Positions 1 to 8,248 of a DNA stretch of 9,133 nucleotides are shown piece after piece. The stretch is taken from assembly GCA_026986885.1 (NCBI GenBank), contig JALSNT010000467.1, positions 1 to 9,133 of the forward strand, given 5' to 3'. Every line of letters starts with the position of its first letter. The stretch's first letter is position 1. This DNA is from Desulfobulbaceae bacterium (GTDB taxonomy: Bacteria > Desulfobacterota > Desulfobulbia > Desulfobulbales > Desulfobulbaceae). The notes beneath the pieces were generated by a model that saw only the letters and a list, made by a program, of their open reading frames with translations, made no database searches and was not told where the DNA came from. The position numbers and the translations under genes were made by a program.

Positions 1-1
1 C

Positions 2-562
2 GGTGAAGTCCGTTTTCTTGTGGAAGACGGAGCCGAGGTCCAGGGAGTCAGCGGTGAATGGCAGCATATACCGGGCTCCCAACTCTATGAGATTACCCGG
101 GAGCGTAATCCAAAGATAATCACTTCAAAGACCAACGGCACCATATCAATGTTGCATACGGAGCTGGAAGGTACGTTTGTCGAGGCAGGTACAAAACTGC
201 TTACCATCCGACACCCCTTAAAGAAAAAAGAGATTATCGAGGCCATATTGCAGGAAGTCCTCTACCTGTTTCCGGCACCTGAGCGGGCCCGGTATTTTTT
301 TTCCATGGATATTCAGGCACGGATCGACCAGAAAGGCCTTCGTTCTATCGTTATTCAACCGGGTGATGAAATTATTACCATGTCGCTGATGAAACGCGAT
401 ACCCCTGTGTATTATGACGGTGAGGCCGGAATTCTGCATTCACTTTATTTTTCTCCGGGTGACAGTGTAGACCAGGGTATTCCTCTGATCGGCGTCTGTC
501 CGGAAGAAAAATTAGCCGTTGTCCAGAAGATCATTACCAGGGTCAAAGCAGAGTGGGAATAA
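2..562 (+). CDS. Biotinyl/lipoyl-like domain protein, C-terminal part (5' end outside window)
   Basis: The reading frame is already open at the first base, so the true start lies upstream; the GTG at 20 is only the first in-frame start-like codon. The C-terminal third looks like a biotinyl domain: G-D-E, then S-L-M-K-R-D-T with the candidate acceptor lysine at codon 392-394, then a G-I-L...F-S-P-G-D-S-V-D-Q-G-I-P-L half-barrel. The usual acceptor motif is (A/V)MKM, so the residue after the lysine is Arg instead of Met. An earlier stretch (about 125-225) has a second half-barrel pattern, N-G-T-I-S...V-E-A-G-T-K-L-L, with no obvious acceptor lysine. The visible start, F-L-V-E-D-G-A-E-V, also resembles a biotinyl half motif. 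A biotin ligase gene follows 15 bp downstream, which supports a role as a carboxylase-type biotin carrier. The partner carboxylase is not visible. It could instead be a non-modified barrel-sandwich protein. Confidence 0.7.
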   Translation, partial: GEVRFLVEDGAEVQGVSGEWQHIPGSQLYEITRERNPKIITSKTNGTISMLHTELEGTFVEAGTKLLTIRHPLKKKEIIEAILQEVLYLFPAPERARYFFSMDIQARIDQKGLRSIVIQPGDEIITMSLMKRDTPVYYDGEAGILHSLYFSPGDSVDQGIPLIGVCPEEKLAVVQKIITRVKAEWE

Positions 563-577
563 TCAGGGGCTGAGTGA

Positions 578-1507
578 ATGCTTTCCCATCACGGCCTCTG
601 TCGTCTGGCTGCAAGGAAGGCCGAGCATGCCGACTATTCGCCGGCGGTTATTGATCGTATCCTTCGTTACGGGGCGCCGGTCGGCTCCTCTTTTACCTGT
701 TACAGGCAGCTGCCCAGTTGCATGGATGTACTGCGCCGCCGGGTTGTGGACAATTCCGGTCCGCCGCCGGTCACCGGTTGCGTGGTTCGGGCCGACAGCC
801 TGACTGCCTCCAGTGGACGCTTTAATCGTCGCTGGCATGCTCCGGTCGGCGGCCTTTATCTGGCTCTACTCTGGGCCGACACCCTGCTCCCCGAATTCAG
901 CCGTTTTCTTCCCTTTGCCGTTGGTATTTCCTGTTGTGAATCCGTGCGGGAATTTCTGCCGGCGGCCCGTCTGAAATGGGTGAACGATGTCCATGCAGGA
1001 GGGAAAAAAATATGTGGTGTTCTCTGTGAAACGGTGGTCGGCGCAGAAGGTGATCGTTTTCATCTGATTGGTATCGGTCTTAATGTCAATGGGCAATGGT
1101 TTCCGGAAGAATTAGGGAAAACGGCTACATCCCTGCAGGCGGCAACCGGTACGACCGTTGACCTTAATGGGGTTTGTGCCTTGTTGCTGGCCAGGTTGCA
1201 GTGGAATTTCGGTTTGTTATACTATGCCGAAGAACAAAAGCTGGCTGCCGGCCGGGGTGACGACAGCGATCCGGGGGGATTGGTTCTCAGGCGTTGGCTG
1301 CAGCTAAGCGATACCCCCGGGAAAAGGGTTCTCTATGGATATGATGTGCAGCAAAAACCATTGTATCAGGCCACGGCCCTTGAGCTTGATCCTGCCGGCG
1401 GTCTGGTTATGGAGTTAGATGATGGTTCCAGGATCATAGAGCATTCCGGAGAAATTATTTACCTTGCCGATGATGACAATGCAGTGGTAGAACATGACCC
1501 TTCCTGA
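578..1507 (+). CDS. birA: Biotin--[acetyl-CoA-carboxylase] ligase, divergent BirA without HTH domain
   Basis: Predicted to activate biotin as biotinyl-5'-AMP and transfer it to a carrier lysine in the cytoplasm. Family marks in order: an S-C-M at residues 47-49 where BirA has S-T-N; a degraded adenylate loop [11 protein letters not shown] at 76-86, in place of a G-R-G-R-x-G-R-x-W form; [13 protein letters not shown] at 133-137 containing the expected catalytic lysine; [10 protein letters not shown]; and G-I-G-L-N-V-N at 165-171. The 309-residue protein has about 35 N-terminal residues ahead of the catalytic domain. That is too short for the winged-helix repressor domain, so it is probably a group I (non-repressor) ligase. 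A TGA lies directly before the ATG in frame, which rules out a longer product. It follows the biotinyl-like gene by 15 bp and overlaps the RNase H gene by 14 bp. Family assignment is firm; activity is less certain because several biotin-contact positions differ. Confidence 0.87.
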   Translation: MLSHHGLCRLAARKAEHADYSPAVIDRILRYGAPVGSSFTCYRQLPSCMDVLRRRVVDNSGPPPVTGCVVRADSLTASSGRFNRRWHAPVGGLYLALLWADTLLPEFSRFLPFAVGISCCESVREFLPAARLKWVNDVHAGGKKICGVLCETVVGAEGDRFHLIGIGLNVNGQWFPEELGKTATSLQAATGTTVDLNGVCALLLARLQWNFGLLYYAEEQKLAAGRGDDSDPGGLVLRRWLQLSDTPGKRVLYGYDVQQKPLYQATALELDPAGGLVMELDDGSRIIEHSGEIIYLADDDNAVVEHDPS

Positions 1508-2423
1508 GGTAACCATATACACCGATGGTGCCTGCAGTCCCAATCCCGGCATTGGCGGCTGGGGTGCCGTGTTACTGAAAAACGGCAGCCTGTATAAAGA
1601 GCTCAGCGGCCGGGAAGAGACGACAACCAATAATCGTATGGAATTAAACGGCGCTCTGCAAAGTCTGCGCTACCTGAAAACCCCGCACAACGTGACCCTG
1701 ATTACGGATTCCACCTATGTAAAAAACGGGATAACTTCCTGGGTCAAGAGCTGGAAACGACGGGGCTGGTTGACGGCGGCTAAAGAACCGGTGAAGAATC
1801 GTGATCTTTGGGAAAAGCTGGACAGGGAAATTTCCCGCCATCAGGTACGCTGGCAATGGGTGCGCGGTCATTCGCAGGATCCCTGGAACGAACGGGCCGA
1901 CGAACTGGCTGTTGCCGCCCGCCTCAAACCCTCCGGCCGGAGAGTGGATGGTGACCGCAACCGGGAAAAACCTGTCGGGGAGGCAATAGCCGTTTTCTGC
2001 GGCATAACCTATGCGCACGGCAGCGGCCGGGGTTCCTGGGCAGTTATTCTTACCTATCGGCAGTATACAAGGATTTTAGGCGGGGCGCTCAAGGGTGATT
2101 CCGCCAATCAATTGCATCTGAGGGCGGCAATCGACGCCCTCTCGGCCCTGAAAAGAAATCTGCCGGTCATCCTGTATACGACTTCGGGCTACCTGCGGGA
2201 CGGGTTGAAGAACTGGCTCCCCGGCTGGCGGAGAAGGGGCTGGCTGACCAGCCAGGGCAAACCGGTGAGCAACAGGGAATTATGGCAGCAACTTTCTGCC
2301 TTTACTGATGAACTCCGTATTGATGTTCGGGTCAGCAAACGTGAAGAAGGCCCCTGTCTGCTGCAGGAGGCCAAGGAGCTTGCCCGTGAATGGAGCAGAG
2401 AGTTTGACGGCCAACAGATATGA
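1494..2423 (+). CDS. rnhA: Ribonuclease HI with a second, catalytically inactive RNase H domain
   Basis: RNase HI cuts the RNA strand of RNA/DNA hybrids, removing primers and R-loops. Residues 5-143 form a complete domain: [10 protein letters not shown] with D11, E50 in N-N-R-M-E-L, D72 in T-D-S, H126 in G-H-S, and D136 in R-A-D-E-L. These match E. coli D10, E48, D70, H124 and D134. Residues 165-300 repeat the fold, but the equivalents are G170, H208, T230 and K294, so every metal ligand is gone. The basic protrusion used for substrate binding is kept: residues 81-110 and 239-268 are identical at 15 of 30 positions, including R-R-G-W-L-T and N-R-x-L-W. The protein is 309 residues, against about 155 for single-domain RNase HI. 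The start lies inside birA (14-bp overlap), suggesting translational coupling. The second domain is inferred to be an accessory hybrid-binding or dimerisation module. Confidence 0.9.
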   Translation: MTLPEVTIYTDGACSPNPGIGGWGAVLLKNGSLYKELSGREETTTNNRMELNGALQSLRYLKTPHNVTLITDSTYVKNGITSWVKSWKRRGWLTAAKEPVKNRDLWEKLDREISRHQVRWQWVRGHSQDPWNERADELAVAARLKPSGRRVDGDRNREKPVGEAIAVFCGITYAHGSGRGSWAVILTYRQYTRILGGALKGDSANQLHLRAAIDALSALKRNLPVILYTTSGYLRDGLKNWLPGWRRRGWLTSQGKPVSNRELWQQLSAFTDELRIDVRVSKREEGPCLLQEAKELAREWSREFDGQQI

Positions 2424-2599
2424 GTCAGCAGCTTCCTTGTTATTTTCTGATTACCATCGAACCCCGGCAATATAGAAAAAAACAATATTCACCACATTGC
2501 CCGCTCCCATTAGAAAACCACGGATGGACACGGATTCACACAGATTTTTCTGAAAAATGCAGCTTTGTCGGAACGGATCGAATGCGGGAAAGTTGCTGA
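2420..2599 (+). CDS. Possible 59-residue ORF in ATGA overlap with rnhA, probably spurious or a remnant
   Basis: An ATG at 2420 overlaps the rnhA stop as ATGA, a layout typical of translationally coupled genes, and opens a 59-codon frame. The N-terminal part ([20 protein letters not shown]) resembles nothing I recognise. The middle reads through the CACGGAT-type intergenic repeat as [11 protein letters not shown], a translation that often appears in spurious ORFs. It may be the stump of a former operon gene interrupted by repeat sequence, or chance. Confidence 0.15.
   Translation: MSQQLPCYFLITIEPRQYRKKQYSPHCPLPLENHGWTRIHTDFSEKCSFVGTDRMRESC
2518..2545 (+). repeat. Short CACGGAT/CACAGAT-type degenerate tandem repeat
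   Basis: The pattern is CACGGAT, GGA, CACGGAT, TCA, CACAGAT: three 7-bp near-copies separated by 3-bp spacers, giving a 10-bp period. Strings of this style recur in intergenic DNA of many environmental bacteria, as I recall. A related string, CCACAAAAACACGAAAA, occurs at 8022-8038 in the other long gap. Confidence 0.55.
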
Positions 2600-2619
2600 T
2601 TTAAGGTGGTAAATAGCGC

Positions 2620-2697
2620 AGGTCTGGTTGAGCTCCGCGAACCCGGACATTGATGCTGGGAATTTGCTGTCCGCTTTCGCTGTGCTCAAACAGACCT
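2620..2697. repeat. Large imperfect palindrome, copy 1 of a dispersed intergenic element
   Basis: The outer arms 2620-2641 and 2676-2697 pair at 19 of 22 positions (AGGTCTG...GCGAA against TTCGC...CAGACCT). After a 2-by-2 mismatch, an inner stem CGGACA (2644-2649) pairs with TGTCCG (2668-2673), leaving an 18-nt loop. The left arm is repeated at 8060-8089 with 26 of 30 identical bases, and CCGCTTTCG from the right side recurs at 8111-8119. This makes it a member of a small dispersed hairpin element family rather than a one-off structure. Confidence 0.75.
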
Positions 2698-2778
2698 ACT
2701 GTTCCATAGCCAACGGGTGCAATATAAAAAAGTGACAATGGCAAAAAACTACATGCTATTGATTTGACGAGATAAGTT

Positions 2779-2820
2779 GAATGTCGAATGTCGAACAGGG
2801 AATATCGAATTACGAAGTTT
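2779..2820 (+). repeat. Heptad repeat, six GAANNNN units
   Basis: Six consecutive 7-bp units each begin with GAA: GAATGTC, GAATGTC, GAACAGG, GAATATC, GAATTAC, GAAGTTT. The first two are identical. The same 7-bp phasing appears on the opposite strand at 7980-8007. Confidence 0.7.
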
Positions 2821-2903
2821 TCTTCTCCCTGGCCGTTTGCAGGCCGGCCACAAAAATAGATAGCAACTGATTGTTTTCATCAGCAATGGGTGTCATCATT
2901 TTT

Positions 2904-3932
2904 TTATTCTGCATCCTGATATCCCTGCGGGTTCATGGACTGCCAGCGCCAGCTGTCCTCGCACATCTCTTTGAGGCCCCGTTCGGCCTTCCAGCCCAGC
3001 TCCTTTGCCGCCAATGTCGGATCGGCATAACACTGGGCAATATCACCGGCCCGGCGGGGTGCTATCCGATAGGGTACTTTTCTGCCGCTGGCCTCCTCAA
3101 AGGCCTTGACCATATCAAGCACGGAATAGCCCTGACCTGTGCCCAGATTATAGGTGACCACACCAGGTTTTTCATCGAGTTTTTCCAGGGCCTTGAGGTG
3201 GCCGACGGCCAGGTCGACCACATGGATGAAGTCGCGGACACCGGTACCGTCGTGGGTCGGGTAGTCGTTGCCGAATACGGAAAGTTCTTTTAATTTACCA
3301 ACGGCAACCTGAGAGATATAGGGCATCAGGTTGTTGGGGATACCGTTGGGATCTTCCCCGATACGACCGGATTCATGGGCGCCGACCGGATTAAAGTAGC
3401 GAAGCAACCCAACATTCCAGTCGTTGTCGGCAATATGGATATCCCGGAGGATGTCTTCGATCATGGCCTTGGTCCGGCCATAGGGATTGGTGCAGGAGAG
3501 CAGGGGAAAGCTTTCGGTAATGGGCACGCTTGCCGGATCGCCATAGACGGTGGCCGAGGAGCTGAAGACGATATTTTTAATTCCGTATTTATCCATAACC
3601 CGGCAGAGATTCAGGGTGCCGGTAATATTATTCCGGTAATAAAGCAGTGGTTTGGCAACCGATTCGCCGACAGCTTTCAGACCCGCAAAATGGATGACCG
3701 CATCTGCGTCGCTGTTTTGCCGAAATACTTTATCCAGCGCATCTTCATCCAGCAGGTCGGCCTTGAAAAATGCTGCCTTTTTCCCGGTCAGTTCTTCGAC
3801 TCGGCGCAGACCTTCCCGGCTTGCGTTACACAGGTTGTCGACAACAGTGACCCGGTAACCGCCGTTCAGCAGTTCCAGGCAGGTATGGCTGCCGATATAT
3901 CCGGCACCGCCGGTAACAATAATATGCTGCAT
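2904..3932 (-). CDS. galE: UDP-glucose 4-epimerase
   Basis: Interconverts UDP-glucose and UDP-galactose with a tightly bound NAD, supplying galactose for surface polysaccharide and galactose use; cytoplasmic. It is an extended short-chain dehydrogenase: the Rossmann motif [10 protein letters not shown] lies at residues 7-16, V-D-N-L at 31-34, S-S-S-A-T-V-Y-G at 124-131, and the catalytic pair Y151 and K155 sits in [13 protein letters not shown] and R-D-F-I-H-V-x-D follow in the substrate-binding part. At 342 residues it is close to E. coli GalE (338). The start is supported by GAGAGGA on the minus strand (plus-strand 3939-3945), 6 nt before the ATG. It stands alone, convergent with rnhA and divergent from the tautomerase-ligA cluster, so no sugar operon is visible here. 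Confidence 0.96.
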   Translation of the reverse strand: MQHIIVTGGAGYIGSHTCLELLNGGYRVTVVDNLCNASREGLRRVEELTGKKAAFFKADLLDEDALDKVFRQNSDADAVIHFAGLKAVGESVAKPLLYYRNNITGTLNLCRVMDKYGIKNIVFSSSATVYGDPASVPITESFPLLSCTNPYGRTKAMIEDILRDIHIADNDWNVGLLRYFNPVGAHESGRIGEDPNGIPNNLMPYISQVAVGKLKELSVFGNDYPTHDGTGVRDFIHVVDLAVGHLKALEKLDEKPGVVTYNLGTGQGYSVLDMVKAFEEASGRKVPYRIAPRRAGDIAQCYADPTLAAKELGWKAERGLKEMCEDSWRWQSMNPQGYQDAE

Positions 3933-3962
3933 GTTTTATCCTCTCAGGTGGTTGGGTCGATT

Positions 3963-3980
3963 ACAGGAACTATAACCTGT
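3963..3980. promoter_or_regulatory. Small inverted repeat in the galE/tautomerase divergent region
   Basis: ACAGG at 3963-3967 faces CCTGT at 3976-3980 with an 8-bp spacer, inside the 195-bp divergent region and about 30 bp upstream of the galE start. The spacing suits a dimeric regulator, but five-base arms can occur by chance. The rest of this region is AT-rich, and I could not assign a convincing -35/-10 pair in either direction. Confidence 0.2.
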
Positions 3981-4112
3981 TCGACTTCAAAAGGAAATTC
4001 TGATATGGTAATTTTGCAGTTATTTTATCGTTATGAATTCGGAAAAAGACGCGTTATAACTTTTCCCATGACGATTCCTGTTAAAGTTGTATGGATTTAT
4101 AAATGAATAAAA

Positions 4113-4123
4113 GGGGAGGAGGG
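4113..4123 (+). promoter_or_regulatory. Very strong Shine-Dalgarno for the tautomerase gene
   Basis: GGGGAGGAGGG ends 4 nt before the ATG at 4128 and contains a full GGAGG core. It fixes the start, which places a proline directly after the initiator Met. Confidence 0.7.
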
Positions 4124-4127
4124 TTGT

Positions 4128-6325
<2,198 letters not shown>

Positions 6326-6379
6326 ATTACTAAAGAAACAGTCACCCTCAATTCAGGTTTAATTTTTTGGGAATGCAGC

Positions 6380-6655
6380 ATGAAAAAATGTATACACGCC
6401 ATTGTTCATGGCCGGGTGCAGGGTGTTTATTTTCGTGATTATACCAGAAGAGAGGCATTGCGCTTAGGCGTCTGCGGCTGGGTACGCAACCTGATCGACG
6501 GTACCGTCGAGGTCCTTGCCGAAGGGCCGCCGGAGGCCGTGGACAGCCTGCTTGCCTGGCTGCATACCGGCTCACCCATGTCGGAAGTGACAAAGGTGGA
6601 CAGCCGGGAAGAGCAGCCGGATAATTATTCCTCTTTTGTTGTGCGTTACGGCTAA
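6380..6655 (+). CDS. acyP: Acylphosphatase
   Basis: A small cytoplasmic enzyme that hydrolyses carboxyl-phosphate bonds in acyl phosphates such as 1,3-bisphosphoglycerate, acetyl phosphate and carbamoyl phosphate. The signature G-R-V-Q-G-V-Y-F-R-D-Y-T lies at residues 11-22 with phosphate-binding R19, and G-W-V-R-N-L-I-D-G-T-V-E-V at 33-45 carries catalytic N37. The 91-residue length is normal for the family. GGG at 6369-6371, 8 nt before the ATG, serves as a modest ribosome site. It follows ligA by 54 bp on the same strand, with no terminator seen between them. Confidence 0.95.
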   Translation: MKKCIHAIVHGRVQGVYFRDYTRREALRLGVCGWVRNLIDGTVEVLAEGPPEAVDSLLAWLHTGSPMSEVTKVDSREEQPDNYSSFVVRYG

Positions 6656-6718
6656 GCCATTTATCGGTTGCCCGGAAACAATAATTTTATTTCAGTATGC
6701 ATTGAGAACAAAATAGAG

Positions 6719-6973
6719 ATGAAAAAAAAAGTTACCATACCCAGTGGTCGGCCCAGTGGCCGTCTGACCTGTCCCGTCTGCGGCAACACCGATGATTTCC
6801 TTGAACTGGCGCAAAATGTTACGGTAACAACCCGTTACCGGCAAAACGATGACGGCAGCTTTACGCCCGAAGAAAATGAGACCGATATTCACGGTGAAGT
6901 TGTCCTGTTATGCGGCAAGTGTAATGCCGATATGACGACATTTCATAATCATTTTCTGGATATGATTTTTTAG
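6719..6973 (+). CDS. Small four-cysteine zinc-ribbon protein of unknown function
   Basis: I do not recognise this 84-residue protein as a named family. The sequence shows two C-x2-C knuckles, C18-C21 (C-P-V-C-G-N) and C65-C68 (C-G-K-C-N), typical of a structural zinc ribbon. Between them lies a 43-residue polar, beta-prone insertion rich in Asp, Glu, Asn and Thr, and the C-terminus is H-N-H-F-L-D-M-I-F. The N-terminus is basic (K-K-K). I chose the ATG at 6719 because the protein then begins just before the ribbon; a TTG at 6668 would add 17 residues without a ribosome site. It lies 4 bp before the ATP-grasp gene, so the two are likely made together. Carrier, adaptor or nucleic-acid-binding roles are all possible. 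Confidence 0.7.
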   Translation: MKKKVTIPSGRPSGRLTCPVCGNTDDFLELAQNVTVTTRYRQNDDGSFTPEENETDIHGEVVLLCGKCNADMTTFHNHFLDMIF

Positions 6974-6977
6974 GCTG

Positions 6978-7748
6978 ATGCCCCCCCGTATTATCACGGA
7001 TAACCGGACCCTGTTTGCCGACTATCAAAGTCTGCAGGCCGGTGATATTGTCATCGGCCGTGTCCGTCTGCGACCTGGAGAGGAGTCACTGCTGGTTGAC
7101 CTGCTCAGTCGTGGTGTCCATTTTATTCCTTCGGCACTTTCCCAACTATGCAGCCGTTCCAAAACACTGCAGGTGCGACTGCTCGGTGAATATATGGGCC
7201 CGGGCACCAGCGTGGCCTATGACCTGCATGATATGCAGCGCCTCGTTGGTGAGTTTGATGAAGAAACTCCTGTTGTCTGTAAACTGGACCGGGCGAACGC
7301 CGGCACCGGTATCCTCCGTTTTTCTTCTATTGAAGATGTCTATGCCCAGGCGGTTCTCGGCGCCTTGGGTTTTCCCTTTGTAATCCAGCCTTTTTATCAG
7401 GATTGCAGGGACATCCGAGTGGTTGTTCTTGGCGATACGATAGAGGCCTATGAACGGCATAATCCGAATAATTTCCGGCATAATCTCCATTTTGGCGGGG
7501 CCAGCCGACCGTGGAATCTATCAGAACGGCAGCATGTCCTATGCCGTCAAATTATGGAGAGAGCCGGTTTCCCCTATGCGCATATTGACTTTCTTATTAC
7601 GCCATCGGATGAGACCCGGCTGACCGAGATTAATTTGCGGGGAGGATTGAAAGGAGCATCTTTAACCCAGGCAGATTACCTGCAGCAGGTGGAGAGTGTA
7701 CATGAGCAGCTTGTGGCGGAACTGACAGGGGACGGGGAAACTGACTAA
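6978..7748 (+). CDS. RimK-like ATP-grasp ligase
   Basis: ATP-grasp enzymes of this type couple ATP hydrolysis to join a carboxylate to an amine through an acyl-phosphate. Visible landmarks in the 256-residue protein: V-V-C-K-L with ATP-binding K102, the flexible loop A-G-T-G-I at 108-112, I-Q-P-F-Y at 136-140, D145-I-R, R160 followed by F-R-H-N-L-H-F-G-G (166-174), and the metal ligands D204 (H-I-D-F), E217 and N219 (T-E-I-N-L). D-I-R-V and R...F-x-H-N...G-G are typical of the RimK/LysX/MptN branch. The first 90 residues form a short pre-grasp domain with no recognised signature. The start is 4 bp after the zinc-ribbon stop, with a weak AGG. The substrate is unknown: amino-acid ligation to a peptide, protein or cofactor is the family expectation. 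No lysine or arginine biosynthesis genes accompany it, which argues against LysX. Confidence 0.83.
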   Translation: MPPRIITDNRTLFADYQSLQAGDIVIGRVRLRPGEESLLVDLLSRGVHFIPSALSQLCSRSKTLQVRLLGEYMGPGTSVAYDLHDMQRLVGEFDEETPVVCKLDRANAGTGILRFSSIEDVYAQAVLGALGFPFVIQPFYQDCRDIRVVVLGDTIEAYERHNPNNFRHNLHFGGASRPWNLSERQHVLCRQIMERAGFPYAHIDFLITPSDETRLTEINLRGGLKGASLTQADYLQQVESVHEQLVAELTGDGETD

Positions 7749-7927
7749 AGAATGTGTTCGGAAAGAAGGTAAAATCGGCAGGAGTTGGTAATCTGCATTC
7801 AAACCAGTCGCAGCTTTTCCGGCATTGAAGAAGAGTTGTGCTGTATACTCAAAGCGGGTTCAAATACCCTTAACCCCATAAATATTATAACCTAACCCGG
7901 ATAAACCGGAATCAAAAAGGTATCCTC

Positions 7928-7956
7928 GTTGCACCACGCCATGGACGTGGTGCAAC
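7928..7956. repeat. Perfect 11-bp inverted repeat with CCATGGA loop
   Basis: GTTGCACCACG at 7928-7938 pairs exactly with CGTGGTGCAAC at 7946-7956 across a 7-nt loop, CCATGGA. It is not followed by a T-run on the plus strand, so it is not a classical terminator for the ATP-grasp transcript. It resembles REP-type or hairpin intergenic elements, or could be a strong operator. Confidence 0.7.
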
Positions 7957-7979
7957 CAGAAAAAATTTCCAATTGGAAT

Positions 7980-8007
7980 TTGTTTCGGATTTCGATATTC
8001 GGATTTC
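7980..8007 (-). repeat. Heptad repeat, four GAANNNN units on the minus strand
   Basis: Read on the minus strand the units are GAAATCC, GAATATC, GAAATCC and GAAACAA; two are identical and GAATATC also occurs in the array at 2779-2820. The plus strand shows it as CGGATTTCGA repeated 14 bp apart. It is the same repeat family in the opposite orientation. Confidence 0.6.
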
Positions 8008-8059
8008 GAATTTATTTTCTGCCACAAAAACACGAAAATAATTGTTTAGGTATAAATGT

Positions 8060-8119
8060 AGGTCTGGTTGAGTTCTGCGAAACCAGACAAAAGCAATGCC
8101 TGCTGTTTATCCGCTTTCG
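8060..8119 (+). repeat. Copy 2 of the dispersed hairpin element
   Basis: Bases 8060-8089 match 2620-2649 at 26 of 30 positions in the same orientation, and CCGCTTTCG at 8111-8119 matches 2671-2679. The right arm has decayed beyond that point. A separate local hairpin is present: GTCTGGTT (8062-8069) pairs exactly with AACCAGAC (8081-8088) across 11 nt. Confidence 0.7.
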
Positions 8120-8180
8120 TACCAGTCAGCAGATTTGCAATGTGCCGATTTCTTGTTTTTTTATGACAGAATTAGGGGCA

Positions 8181-8223
8181 TAACAAAAAAGGAAGACTGC
8201 CATGCAGTCTTCCTTTTTTGTTA
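8181..8223. terminator. Bidirectional intrinsic terminator downstream of dsrC
   Basis: A perfect 20-bp stem with a 3-nt CAT loop (arms 8181-8200 and 8204-8223). The base is TAACAAAAAA against TTTTTTGTTA, so each strand ends the GC-containing hairpin with a run of six T. It lies 25 bp beyond the dsrC stop and should end dsrC transcription; from the other side it could also end read-through from the ATP-grasp operon. Confidence 0.9.
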
Positions 8224-8248
8224 CAGATGTAACGTGAACTGATTATGA

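Larger units (their letters stand above)
2424..2903. other. Repeat-rich intergenic gap between convergent rnhA and galE
   Basis: This 480-bp gap holds no convincing gene. It contains a CACGGAT-type repeat (2518-2545), a 78-bp imperfect palindrome (2620-2697), a 7-bp-period GAA repeat (2779-2820) and a short GC-rich inverted repeat, TGGCCG at 2830-2835 against CGGCCA at 2845-2850. I see no classical hairpin followed by a T-run for either gene, so the large palindrome may be the structure that separates the converging transcripts; that is an inference. Confidence 0.6.
7749..8248. other. Repeat-rich intergenic gap between the ATP-grasp gene and dsrC
   Basis: A 500-bp gap between convergent genes without a credible coding region. 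The first 180 bp are featureless to my reading. Then come a perfect hairpin (7928-7956), a 12-bp perfect palindrome TTCCAATTGGAA (7967-7978), a heptad repeat (7980-8007), a CCACAAAAACACG-type string (8022-8038), a second copy of the dispersed hairpin element (8060-8119), and the terminator at 8181-8223. Confidence 0.6.

Noticed and set aside
519..803. Open frame overlapping the biotinyl-protein end and the birA start in another frame
   Set aside because: Overlaps two better-supported genes, no ribosome site, Arg/Ser/Pro-rich shadow composition.
2518..2820. CRISPR-like array
   Set aside because: The repeats are 7-10 bp and contiguous or closely spaced; there are no 25-40 bp repeats with unique spacers and no cas genes.
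2830..2850. GC-rich inverted repeat TGGCCG/CGGCCA as galE terminator
   Set aside because: On the minus strand the hairpin is followed by GGGAGAAG, not a T-run.
2871..3293. Open frame of 140 codons on the plus strand over the galE 3' end
   Set aside because: Antisense shadow of galE extending into the repeat gap; no recognisable domain.
3375..4106. Open frame of 243 codons on the plus strand across galE
   Set aside because: Antisense to a complete GalE; no motif, no ribosome site.
7844..7849. TATACT as a -10 promoter element after the ATP-grasp gene
   Set aside because: No acceptable -35 at 16-18 bp upstream and no gene on the plus strand for it to serve.
7929..8183. Open frame of 84 codons between the ATP-grasp gene and the terminator
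   Set aside because: It reads straight through a hairpin, the heptad repeat and the dispersed element; no ribosome site and a composition typical of translated repeats.
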